Source: Saccoglossus kowalevskii
Lineage: Eukaryota > Hemichordata > Enteropneusta > Harrimaniidae
Reading direction: 5' to 3'
DNA: 10,997 nt
NCBI RefSeq assembly: GCF_000003605.2
Contig: NW_003124432.1
Span: 9,653-20,649 of the forward strand
Positions 1 through 8,859 of this stretch are shown here, in pieces. Below the pieces are notes generated by a model. It saw only the letters and a list, made by a program, of their open reading frames with translations, had not been told where the DNA came from and did not search any database. Within the stretch, counting starts at the first letter, position 1, and every line of letters starts with the position of its first letter. A program made the translations under genes and the position numbers.

Positions 1-2180
1 TCAACTTGATGACACGGACCCAGCAAATCTCACGGCACAGAGCCAGTCAGCCTGATGGCACGGGCCCAGCCAACCTGATGGCACGGAACCAGTCAACCTG
101 ATGACACGGGGCCAGTCAACCTAATGGCACGGAACCAGTCAGCCTGATGGCACGGCCCAGCCAACCTGATTGCACGGAGCCAGTCAGCCTGATGGCACGG
201 AGCCAGTCATTCTGATGACATGGAACCAGTCAGCCTGATGTCACGGGCCTAGCCAACCTGATGGCACGGAACCAGTCAACCTGATGGCACGGAGCCAGTC
301 AGCCTGATGGCACGTACCCAGCCAACCTGATGACACGAAGCCAGCCAACCGCCAGCCAACCTGATGACACAGAGCCAGCCAACCTGATGACACGAAGCCA
401 GTTAACCTGATGACACGGAGCCAGTCAACCGAATGGCACAGACCCAGCCAACCTGATGACACAGACCCACCCAACCTCATTGCACGGAGCCAGTCAACCT
501 GATGACACGAAGCCAGTCAACCTTATTGCACGTAACCAGTTAGCCTGATGGCACGGGCCCAGCCAACCTGATTGCATGGAACCAGCCAACCTGGTGACAC
601 GGAGCCAGTCAGCCTGATGGCACGGACCCAGCCAATCTCATGGCATGGAGCCAGTCAGCCTGATGGTGCGGAGACAGTCTCCCTGATGACACGGACCCAG
701 CCAACCTGATGACACGGAACCTATCAACCTGATGGCACGGACCCAGCCAACCTCATGGCACGGAGCCTGTCAGCCTAATGGCACGGAACCAGTCAACCTG
801 ATGACACGGAGCCAGTCTACCTGATGACACGGAGCCAGTCAACCTCATGGCATGGAACCAGTCAGCCTGATGGCACATGCCCAGCCAACCTGATTGCATG
901 GAACCAGTCAACCTGATGTTACTGAGCCAGTTAGCCTGATGACACGGAACCAGTCAACCTGATAACACGGACCCAGCCAACCAGATGGCACGGAACCAGT
1001 CAACATGATGACACGGAGCCAGTCTACCTGATGACACGGAGCCAGTCTACCTGATGGCACGAACCCAGCCAACCTGATGGCACGGACCCGGCCAACCTCA
1101 TGGCACGAAGCCAGTCAGTCTGATGGCATGGAACCAGTCAGTCTGATGACACGAAACCAGCCAACCTGATGACACAGACCCAGCCAACCTGATGACACGG
1201 AACCGGTCAACCTGATGACACGAAGCCAGCCAACCTGATGACACAAAGCCAGTCAACCTGATGACACAGAGCCATTCAACCTGATGGCATGGAGGCAGTA
1301 AACCTGATGGCACGGACCCAGCCAACCCGATGACACGGACCCAGCCAACCTGATGACATGGAACCTGTCAACCTGATGGCACATAGGCAGTAAATCTGAT
1401 GGCACGGACCCAGCCATCCTGATGGCATGGAACCAGTCAGTCTGATGACACGAAACCAGCCAACCTGATGACACAGACCCAGCCAACCTGATGACACGGA
1501 ACCGGTCAACCTGATGACACGAAGCCAGCCAACCTGATGACACAAAGCCAGTCAACCTGATGACACAGAGCCATTCAACCTGATGGCATGGAGGCAGTAA
1601 ACCTGATGGCACGGACCCAGCCAACCCGATGACACGGACCCAGCCAACCTGATGACATGGAACCTGTCAACCTGATGGCACATAGGCAGTAAATCTGATG
1701 GCACGGACCCAGCCAAACTTGATGACACGGAACTGTCAACTGATGACACGGACCCAGCCAACATGATGACACAGACCCAGCCAACTTGATGACATGGAAC
1801 CTGTCAACCTGATGGCACATAGGCAGTAAATTTGATGGCACGGACCCAGCCAACCTGATGACACGGAACCTGTCAACCTGATGACACGGACCCAGCCAAC
1901 CTGATGACACGGACCCAGCCAACCTGATGACACGGAGCCAGTCAACCTGATGGCACGGACCCAGCCAACCTGATGACACGGATCCAGCCAACCTGATGAC
2001 ACGGAACCTGTCAACCTGATGGCACGTAGGCAGTAAACCTGATGACACGGACCCAGCCAACCCGATGACACGGAACCTGTCAACCTGATGACACGGAACA
2101 TGTCAACCTGATGACACGGAACCTGTCAACCTGATGGAACGTAGGCAGTCAGCCTGATGCATGGAGCCAGCCAACCTAAT
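1..2180. repeat. 23-bp minisatellite array, about 95 units, truncated by the left window edge
   Basis: Diverged tandem repeat with a 23-bp period. The core reads CCAACCTGATGACACGG and is followed by six bases, usually ACCCAG or AGCCAG. Common variants are CAACC/CAGCC, GACACGG/GGCACGG, GGAACC, and a CATAGGCAGTAAA form. The array is already under way at base 1 and decays near 2160-2180 (GATGCATGG, then CCTAATATAATC), so its full length is unknown. It is clearly more GC-rich than the rest of the window. On the minus strand it lies in the intron that follows the TM5-encoding transporter exon. Because 23 is not a multiple of 3, one frame passes through all three phases of the unit, so the minus strand gives long pseudo-peptides with a 23-residue period (GSVSSGWLGPCHQV...). 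I read these as by-products of the repeat, not proteins. Confidence 0.97.
1120..1715. repeat. Exact 13-unit segmental duplication inside the 23-bp array
   Basis: Bases 1120-1416 and 1419-1715 are identical over 297 bp when compared at an offset of 299 bp, which is 13 x 23. The identity covers the distinctive variants, including GAACCGGTCAACC, GAGCCATTCAACC and GGAGGCAGTAAACC. Identity stops at 1417/1716 and at 1119/1418. Neighbouring single units differ from each other at several positions, so this block was copied as a whole and recently, as expected from unequal exchange or replication slippage over a multi-unit block. An assembly error is the other possibility. Confidence 0.93.
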
Positions 2181-2445
2181 ATAATCTGAAATGGTCAATA
2201 CCACGCTGAAGTCTTACCTATAACAATTATTGTGAAATTTATTATAGCTAGCTAGAGCTAGTATGACACCAAAACCAGGTCCCAATGAAAAGAATATCTG
2301 TACAGCGGCGTCAATCCAAACCTGAAATATACATAAATATATTATTTAGTAATACTCTGATATATCTTTTTTTGTTTTTGGAACAGTTGTAATGAATATT
2401 AAGCAAACAGCCTTTCGAGCTGTACTGGTAATGTGGGTAACTTAC

Positions 2446-2580
2446 CCCTGTACTGAGTAGAGGCTCCCATCTTGGAGTGATGTAGTAAAGTATGCCTTGC
2501 CTGGAACCAGGTAAAGTTATGCCTCGTATTAAGAGAATGGTTAGGATGATATACGGCGCAGTCGCTGTCACCCACACAAC
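2446..2580 (-). CDS. SLC6A4-like: SLC6 neurotransmitter transporter, exon encoding TM5 and start of EL3 (SERT-like)
   Basis: This internal exon is 135 bp and encodes 45 codons, phase 0 at both ends. It opens with [20 protein letters not shown], the strongly conserved TM5 signature of sodium/chloride-dependent neurotransmitter transporters. It continues with ITLPGSRQG, the LPG entry to EL3, then [16 protein letters not shown]. The acceptor is TATTGTTTCAG at 2581 with a pyrimidine-rich tract, and the donor is GGG|GTAAGT at 2446/2445. In the family the next residues should be VWIDA at the start of TM6, so the split after STG fits a standard exon border. It is separated from the TM4 exon by only 271 bp. 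There are no stops or frameshifts. The reading frame stays open for several codons into the intron, so the exact 3' end rests on the donor and on family alignment. SLC6 membership is near certain. The serotonin-type assignment is from remembered similarity. Confidence 0.95.
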
Positions 2581-2851
2581 CTGAAACAATAGCAACAAAC
2601 CAACAGTATGCCAAATTAATCACAGCGGTCACAGGGCGCTGATGAAAAATTAGAAGATGTGGGCAAGGATGATTCACCATGCAGACGTGGCCGAGGATGA
2701 TGAAAGCTCATAAGGTAGGAACGAGTATGATGAAGGACCAAAGGCCTGGACGAGGGTGACGAAGAACTGCAGAGCGGGAAAAAAATGTCAAATGCCAAGT
2801 ATCTTACCCAAAGCGATGCCCACACCTGAAGCTATATTAACGTGATCATAC
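2581..2851 (-). other. 271-bp intron between TM4 and TM5 exons
   Basis: This short phase-0 intron runs on the minus strand from donor GTATGATC (2851 downward) to acceptor ATTGTTTCAG (ending at 2581). It interrupts the conserved GSGK|VVWV join exactly. Only scattered short open frames are present and nothing else was recognised. It is far smaller than the two introns that carry large tandem arrays. Confidence 0.92.
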
Positions 2852-2990
2852 CTTTCCAGACCCTTTGATTCCTTTCCATAAACTGAAATATACGATGACA
2901 AAGACAGCCAATAGACATATTGCTAATTCCCATCGTACCATTCCCACGTTTCCAATCCCATCTGACAAATGCGACTGCAACACTTTTCGT
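2852..2990 (-). CDS. SLC6A4-like: SLC6 neurotransmitter transporter, exon encoding end of EL2, TM4 and IL2 (SERT-like)
   Basis: This internal exon is 139 bp. One base completes the codon split from the upstream exon (CA|A, Gln), followed by 46 codons. It reads [16 protein letters not shown] at the end of EL2, then [19 protein letters not shown] as TM4, then [11 protein letters not shown] as intracellular loop 2. The YFSxWKG motif and the SGK before TM5 are family hallmarks. The acceptor is ATTTCATTGCAG at 2991 and the donor is GGAAAG|GTATGA at 2852/2851. Joined to the upstream exon, the protein reads PAAEFFQ-RKVLQ without a break, matching the EFF-RKVL pattern I remember for insect SERT. At the position of human SERT Thr276, a reported cGMP-dependent kinase site in KGVKTSGK, this protein has glycine (KGIKGSGK), although the following serine is kept. 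Confidence 0.95.
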
Positions 2991-4580
2991 CTGCAATGAA
3001 ATGGGCAATGATACACATTCGTTATTATAGCTACTTCACTCGTTGAAAATAAGGGGTTAACCAGTTTCAAATCACAGGGGGGCTGGAAGAGTGTCACCAG
3101 TGCAATTATGGTCGTCCTTTTTGTACAATTTATTCTTGAATGTTCACTGTAGCACCTTGCATGCATTAGTTGTTCTCAACAAATTTTCCAGTCACCACAA
3201 ATGTTCATCCCTAACTTCTTCAGACGAGATGTTAATTTGTAATGGCATTTAGATAATGTTCTAGAACTAAATGTTGTGACCTAAGATGTCTCAACATTTC
3301 AACGAAGGCACGAAAGATACCAGGGACATACCAGACAATTATGGATGCAGTCCCCGTGAAGAGATACGAGATTTAGTTGTAGATGCAAGTTTTTATTACA
3401 TACCGCACTGCAGCACCAACACATAAGGCTACATAAAACACCCTCCACCTACTTCTAATTCCCTAACCGTGATGACTATAACGCCAGGAAATGCTCGAAT
3501 ACGGACGACAATATACATTATGAAACATGGCAGTGACCAGACTAGCTTAATTGATATATGCTACTTTGCTCACCAATTACGGGTGTGGGCAAAACACGAT
3601 TATCGTTCTAGCACAATTTAGTAAAACGACTGAATCGAAAAATATCAATTTAAATCATTTTTGTTGTTGTTTTCTTTGAAAACAGGGAAATGTTTTGACA
3701 TTCGCGACCTTGGCACTTGCATGAATAATGTGGAAAACGTGTGAGTGAGTATATAACTCTAATATTACTGGTTCTTATCTCAGATTGAGTCGAAAAATAT
3801 GAAACAATATTGCAGAATTGGCGACGCGTGGACTGATTGCCAATTATCGTGATAATGGACCACCAAGGTGTACACAAGATATGAAATAAAACTAGTTCCT
3901 TACAGCAATGACCTGACAACTCTGTTCAAGGTAGGCCCCTTTTCCTTATAACAAAAGCGGTAGTAAATCACGCTTCAAAGCAATCGCACATTTCAGTGCG
4001 TTCTCAGCAGGTGATCGAACTATGGAGATTTCTGCTCTCTGAAGCCGGGGCTCTCTCGGGATTAAAGTTGACATTAAAGGATCGCTTTATTAAAAACAAT
4101 AAGCTGTTGATAAGCAAACCGGTAGTATAAATCAAACAATAGTAGAGGGCGATGAATGGACCAGTAATTGATTGCTTTTAAACGCAATCAATTCAAAAAT
4201 GTGCTGTGCTTTACATTTAGTTTAGAGAGGTTCCTTAAATAGCGCAGAATGTTATGCAATCCAATGCAGTAATAGCTTGGTCATATTTGTACACGTTGCA
4301 CGAAGCTGGCTACCTATTGGCTTGTTAATAATTTCCGCGCAAGTTATCTTACATTTCTATACAAGTGATATTGCTTGGTGATTACGTAAAGGTGAATTTA
4401 CCAAGGTATTATCAACAAATTAAGAAAGAAGAAAATTACGTAACATTTTTAAACAAACAAAATAGTTATGTAAATTACTATGACATCAACAGTAGCAATG
4501 CTAAATGATGACGACAAATGTATGGAAAGTCATGACTGTTAGCCATTTACCATAACTTGGTTTCAATTCACCGAATACGA

Positions 4581-4684
4581 TGTTGTATTGTGATGTACAA
4601 TCATCGTTATGTGATGTCATCCATTATAATAATGTTGTATTGTGATGTACAATCATAGTTATGTGACGTCATCCATTATAATAA
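4581..4684. repeat. 52-bp direct duplication, two copies, each with a small inverted repeat
   Basis: Copies at 4581-4632 and 4633-4684 are directly adjacent and differ at only a few positions (ATCATCG versus ATCATAG, and TGATGTCA versus TGACGTCA). Each carries ATTGT-GATGT-ACAAT, a 5-bp stem with a 5-base loop, at 4587-4601 and 4639-4653. A trailing TGTTAT at 4685 looks like the start of a third copy that then diverges. The duplication is followed by about 50 bp of very AT-rich sequence and then the 31-bp array, so the two repeats may belong to one composite element. Confidence 0.9.
4664..4671. promoter_or_regulatory. CRE-like palindrome TGACGTCA
   Basis: A perfect 8-bp TGACGTCA, the full cAMP-response-element consensus bound by CREB/ATF proteins, sits in the second copy of the 52-bp duplication. 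The first copy has TGATGTCA at the same place (4612-4619), so the full CRE was gained or lost by one change. An 8-bp site can occur by chance, so function is unproven. Confidence 0.3.
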
Positions 4685-4738
4685 TGTTATTTATTATTTA
4701 TTTATATATTCCATAAATATTTTTCATGTCTTTTTCAT

Positions 4739-5048
4739 GAACTAACTACTGTGAATTTCATAAAAGTATGAACTAACTACTGTGAATTTCATAAAAGTAT
4801 GAACTAACTACTGTGAATTTCATAAAAGTATGAACTAACTACTGTGAATTTCATAAAAGTATGAACTAACTACTGTGAATTTCATGAAAGTATGAACTAA
4901 CTATTGTGAATTTCATAAAAGTATGAACTAACTACTGTGAATTTCATAAAAGTATGAACTAACTACTGTGAATTTCATAAAAATATGAACTAACTACTGT
5001 GAATTTCATAAAAGTATGAACTAACTACTGTGAATTTCATAAAAGTAT
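4739..5048. repeat. 31-bp minisatellite, 10 nearly identical copies
   Basis: Ten units start at 4739 and recur every 31 bp, with the eleventh broken at 5049 (GAACGGTG). Each unit is built as TATGAA, a 15-base middle starting CTAACTACTG, TTCATA, then AAAG. The flanking hexamers are reverse complements, so each repeat could form a small hairpin. Only single changes were seen: ATGAAAG in unit 5, CTATTG in unit 6 and AAATATG after unit 8. High identity suggests recent expansion. It lies inside the 6.9-kb intron, 54 bp after the 52-bp duplication. Confidence 0.97.
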
Positions 5049-5310
5049 GAACGGTGTTAATGGACATATATGGTATGGTGGAACACATGAAGATTCTGGC
5101 GGTTCTTTTGAATATAGTAGCCATTAAATAACGCCAATTATATACGAGTCTCTGTGAGTTTAGTTGTTTTCATAATTCATTGAATCACCATAACATGTAT
5201 AACTTTTGTGTATAAAACACATTCACGTTAACAAGTGTTTAGAAATACAATGGGTATCAAATAAAGGAACCCATTGACAATAATAACAGTTTATTTAGAA
5301 CACGGTCAAC

Positions 5311-5518
5311 AGCTCGCGTTCGCATGCGCACTGACTTGCTTTCACAAGAACCGATCGTTCGCATCCGAAGATAAAACAATGTCGTCGTTCGCTGTAGTTA
5401 ATTAATGCACATCATAAGTTCCTGTTAGTACAACGCATCAGATAACAAACTAGTGCCAATCAGTTAGCATGCTCGTTGGCAAGAATGTAAACAAATGACG
5501 TCATATTCATTACACGTG
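5311..5518. promoter_or_regulatory. Cluster of NRF1-like, CRE and E-box motifs within the intron
   Basis: In an otherwise CpG-poor, AT-rich region there are several CpG-containing motifs close together. They are TCGCATGCGCA at 5320-5330, close to the NRF1 half-site consensus; a 10-bp palindrome ATGACGTCAT containing a full CRE at 5495-5504; and an E-box CACGTG at 5513-5518, 8 bp further on. TCGTTCGCAT and GTCGTCGTTCGC lie between. An intronic enhancer or alternative promoter is possible. No transcript start is visible, and each motif could arise by chance. Confidence 0.3.
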
Positions 5519-6516
5519 CTTTTAAATTCAATGGACGTTTTATAAAAATGAATATGCAAGCGTAGATAGAATGTCTCAAAGCGCGCAAGTGTATCTCTAT
5601 TATTATAGTATATAATGCATATCAAAATACACCAGGTTTCATGAAGACGTGAAGTTGTTTTATGAACATTCAGATTCAGAAGATGTTTTGACAGGCTATA
5701 GAAACCATCTTGTAACGCCCATTACCCATGAGTCTTTGCAGGGTTTCTTTATTCATTTGCAAATTTACTGTCACGAAAAATGTGTCAACAAATGTGTTTA
5801 AAACGCTTCAAATTACAGTGATTTGTACAAGTAGTACATTATCGTCTGGCACAATACGTTAAATTATTGCGAAAGTGAAGAAGTGCCAAATGAAAGGTTA
5901 AAGGTTATATACGGGCTAAAGGTCAAGTTAATTTCAATTGCCATTTGAAATTTATAAATATATATAAATATTTTATTTAAAACAAATTCACGTCTTGACG
6001 AAACCTTATTCATGTGTGTTGTGCATAATATACTAGTATATAAGCTTCTAAGGTCCGTATGTGACCTCAATAACCTATTCTTTATGTTGTTGCCTGCCAA
6101 GCAGTATCACACATTTCACCTTTTGTCTTTTGGTCACCTTTGGTCTTGTATGCCGGCCTTTTTTATGATTAAACTTGTGACCACTAATTCTGAGTTTGCA
6201 TATATATATTCTCTATAATTTACTCTGTTTAAAATTATATTAAAATTTACTGTAGTACCTTAATTTATTTTTGTTCATGGATTTAGTTTTTTCTGCATTA
6301 ATTTCACTTTTCCACAATACTATATAATTTGCTTCTATTTGATAATCAGGCATTTTATTTTCTCCAATTATTCGGTTTCTTGTATTGATTTTCCCTATTC
6401 TCTAGTTTGTTTCTATTTTGCTACATATTTTATACCAATATCTGGCCATTATTTTGTAAATGAATTCTAAGATTGAGTGTTCTCATAATCCCGACAAACC
6501 GCTATAGGTGTACCTG

Positions 6517-6760
6517 TCCAAGATGGCGTCCTCGCCGTTCATGTAGTCATTCGTGTAGGCATACAAGTGTTCAATGTGGCGTCCTTGCGTTCGTGATGAT
6601 ATAACAATTCGTGCCTAGGGTAATGTCCCTGTCGTTCGTGTTGGCACAGAAGAACATATTCAAAATGGTGTTTTTGCTGGTTGTGTGGATATAATAGTAC
6701 GTGTCCAAGATGGCGTCATTGTAGTTCGAGTTGGCATAGAAGCACGTATCCAAGATGGCA
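6517..6760. repeat. Degenerate 45-bp tandem repeat with alternating A/B units
   Basis: Units begin TCCAAGATGG or TTCAAAATGG at 6517, 6570, 6614 (degenerate), 6659, 6704 and 6749. Spacing is 45 bp apart from the first two intervals (53 and 44 bp). Their second halves alternate between a GTTGGCATAGAAGCAC type (6614, 6704, and 6517 more weakly) and a GATATAATAGTACG type (6570, 6659), giving a 90-bp higher-order period. Because 45 is divisible by 3, the minus strand stays open for 60 codons (6571-6753) with a 15-residue period. The repeated CAAGATGGCG resembles a YY1 core. Coding is not supported. Confidence 0.82.
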
Positions 6761-7269
6761 GCCTAGCCCATATCAGCATTTCACATATTCAACACTATCG
6801 TTATCTGTGTCGTTAATACCCTGGTAGCATTCCGCTCATCTAGATCAGGCACGTTTCTTAGCAATATCTTCAAATATCTCACTGATTTGTGTTTTAGTCT
6901 GTACGACCAAATTGCCATAACCACATTCTGAGTAGTGAAGGCTATTCTACAGAACTATTCATTTTTAACAGGGAATGCTGACCAAGATGGACATTTAAGT
7001 GAAGGCGAAATGTTAATGGGAAAACATTTTCTTTTTTTCCCATTTCCACCACTGCTTTTGCCTCGTTTCGTGCATTTCCCGCTCAAAGAAGACATTTGGA
7101 GGGGAAAAAACAAGGCCATTTTCTTTTTTCATATTCATCACAGTTTAATACCTCAGTTACCATTATGTATCAATATAATAATTACTCCAGTCAATAGACG
7201 TCTCTATGCATAACTTGTGATTGTACAGTACATGCGTGTACTAATATTGGCGGCGGTTTTATACCGACA

Positions 7270-7287
7270 GAACGCATCCATGCGTTC
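7270..7287. repeat. 18-bp inverted repeat, 8-bp arms, 2-bp spacer
   Basis: GAACGCAT-CC-ATGCGTTC is perfectly symmetric apart from the CC spacer. It lies just after a near-palindromic GTACATGCGTGTAC (7229-7242) and a GGCGGCGG tract in a locally CpG-richer patch. It could be a binding site for a dimeric protein or a chance palindrome. Confidence 0.6.
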
Positions 7288-8743
7288 GTAACGAGCGCAA
7301 CTTAAAATCCCACTTAGCTTTTATTTCATTAGCACCGTATTGTACGTACTAGGTCAGTTTTGGTAACACGCCTAATCATATCTGATAGAAGAAAAATGGA
7401 CCCTTCTTCCAAATCCCCTTTTCGCAATTGATTGGGCGAAACAAACAGTAGAGAAACAACAGGTTGACAACAAAAGCGACAAAGTGGTTCCACATGAACC
7501 CCGTGTTTGTCGTTTTGATGTCGAGTTATTCTGATACTGTCTTTGTCTAGCTTTCTATTCAGTTAGCTGGCAATAAATGTGTTATTAGCCTGTAATGGAA
7601 ATGGAGCCTGTGTTGAAACGATGGTGTAGACCGCAGAGATGGCGAGCACACTCTTGTGTAGGCCGTTACGCAGTGACGGAGCAAAGTGCAGGAAACACTA
7701 ATGACCGAGGTAGCGTTGCTATATAACTATATTTCAACTCGTAATTATAGTATCGTTGTTAAAAAAAAGAAATCATGAAAAGAATAAAACCCATTGACTC
7801 CAACGTTAACTTAACTAACACCTCTGGCGTTGACGTTGTTTGCTTGAATGGATTAATTTTTGTTATTGTGATATGGACAGTGGGGTTAAGTGATTAACTC
7901 ACTATATGTATTTATATTGTAAACAGCATCTTGTCCAGCTGTCAACACTACAAATGATATTATAGATTGTCATCATAGATGGCTTCACACGATTGATCTT
8001 TTCTATATCAATGCGCCATATTATTTGAATGTATCATTTCAAATCGTCAAACGGAGCGATATATTGTTTTGTTTTTCTCAGCGGACCTTTCTAAATGTCT
8101 ATGCGCTTGAAAGTGTTCCTTGTGCCACGCGCGATTTATTTGACTGTTTTTTAATAACTATACGGTGACACATAACAAGAGTTGTTTTAATTATTAAGTT
8201 GAGCGCGAAATAGTATTTGAAGATACGTATTCAATATTTTTTTTTCAAATAATTTCTCAATTACAACAACTGCAGAGGGATCCTTTAAAAATATATCTAA
8301 ACCATGAGTTTAGACGTTGTCCATCTCACTTAAAAACAGCAATAACATCACTAATGAAAAACCGCTTTAGATATTTATTATGGTGAATTTCTATAGCGCG
8401 GTCTACCAGTACTCGGGACACGGAAGTCGACAGACCTTCATTTTTGATATAGAACGCGCACTTAAAAATTAAGATTAATTGATCACCTGTGGATTTTTAT
8501 AAGCCGCCGTATAGTATGATTAGAAACCAGTCAGTGTTCATTTCAGTCTCCAATTGGCTGACTTGATTAATTAATTCACATAGTGCCTAAAATCGTCTTA
8601 GCGTATTCGTTGTGTTTTTAATATCAAATAAGCGTGACTAATATTGACTTGACCTCACAGTAATTCATGCCACGTTATTATGATGTATGGAAGAATTGGA
8701 GGGCTCTCTATAAAAATACGTCATCATCGACTTTAACTAACTT

Positions 8744-8803
8744 AGTCTGGCGATTTTAAAGTTTGGACCCCTCCCCATAAAAAAAATTCTGTATCTGCCC
8801 CTG
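8744..8803 (-). mobile_element. Probable transposon-derived fragment (terminal part)
   Basis: Read on the minus strand, the sequence starts CAGGGGCAGATACAG at 8803, then AATTTTTTTTATGGGG and AGGGGTCC. A CAGGGGC(G/A)GAT(C)CAG start followed by an A/T run and AGGGG is a pattern I remember from terminal parts of dispersed DNA-transposon relics in many invertebrate genomes. No matching opposite end, target duplication or transposase was found, and the left limit is a guess. Confidence 0.4.
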
Positions 8804-8859
8804 CCGCACCGTACTACAACTTCCTTAAATTAATATTTACATATCTTGAACCCTAGCGC

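Larger units (their letters stand above)
1..2445 (-). other. Partial intron of the SLC6 gene after the TM5 exon
   Basis: The intron begins on the minus strand at the donor GTAAGT (2445-2440) and continues beyond base 1, so it is at least 2,445 bp long. Most of it is the 23-bp minisatellite. The 265 bp between the array and the exon (2181-2445) is AT-rich, contains a small CTAGCTAG/AGCTAG cluster near 2248-2262, and holds no recognisable exon. The next expected SLC6 exon, encoding TM6, is not found here and must lie past the left edge. Confidence 0.85.

Noticed and set aside
241-2101. Overlapping minus-strand ORFs of 70-161 codons in the left 2.1 kb
   Set aside because: They are translations of the 23-bp minisatellite. 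Their 23-residue period follows from the unit length, and no known domain is present.
1-2180. CRISPR array
   Set aside because: The repeats are contiguous 23-bp units without unique spacers, in a eukaryotic intron.
2399-2680. Minus-strand ORF of 93 codons overlapping the TM5 exon
   Set aside because: It is the wrong frame across the exon and short intron. The SLC6 frame with splice sites explains the region.
2991-3166. N-terminal part of the minus-strand ORF ending in the TM4 exon
   Set aside because: The residues upstream of RKVLQ are intronic. Family similarity starts exactly after the CATTGCAG acceptor.
6012-6218. Plus-strand ORF of 68 codons
   Set aside because: AT-rich, with no domain, no family similarity and no splice context. 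It fits a chance ORF.
6724-6732. GTTCGAGTT, similar to a tRNA B box
   Set aside because: The last consensus C is missing, and no A box or cloverleaf is present. It lies in the 45-bp repeat.
6571-6753. Minus-strand ORF of 60 codons with a 15-residue repeat
   Set aside because: The open frame follows from the 45-bp repeat being a multiple of three. No coding evidence.
6935-7213. Plus-strand ORF of 92 codons with an 'NADQDGHLSEGE' stretch that resembles an EF-hand loop
   Set aside because: The DQDGHLSEGE run is suggestive of a calcium-binding loop, but it stands alone, the rest of the frame is low-complexity Phe/Pro-rich sequence, and no second EF-hand or flanking helix is visible.
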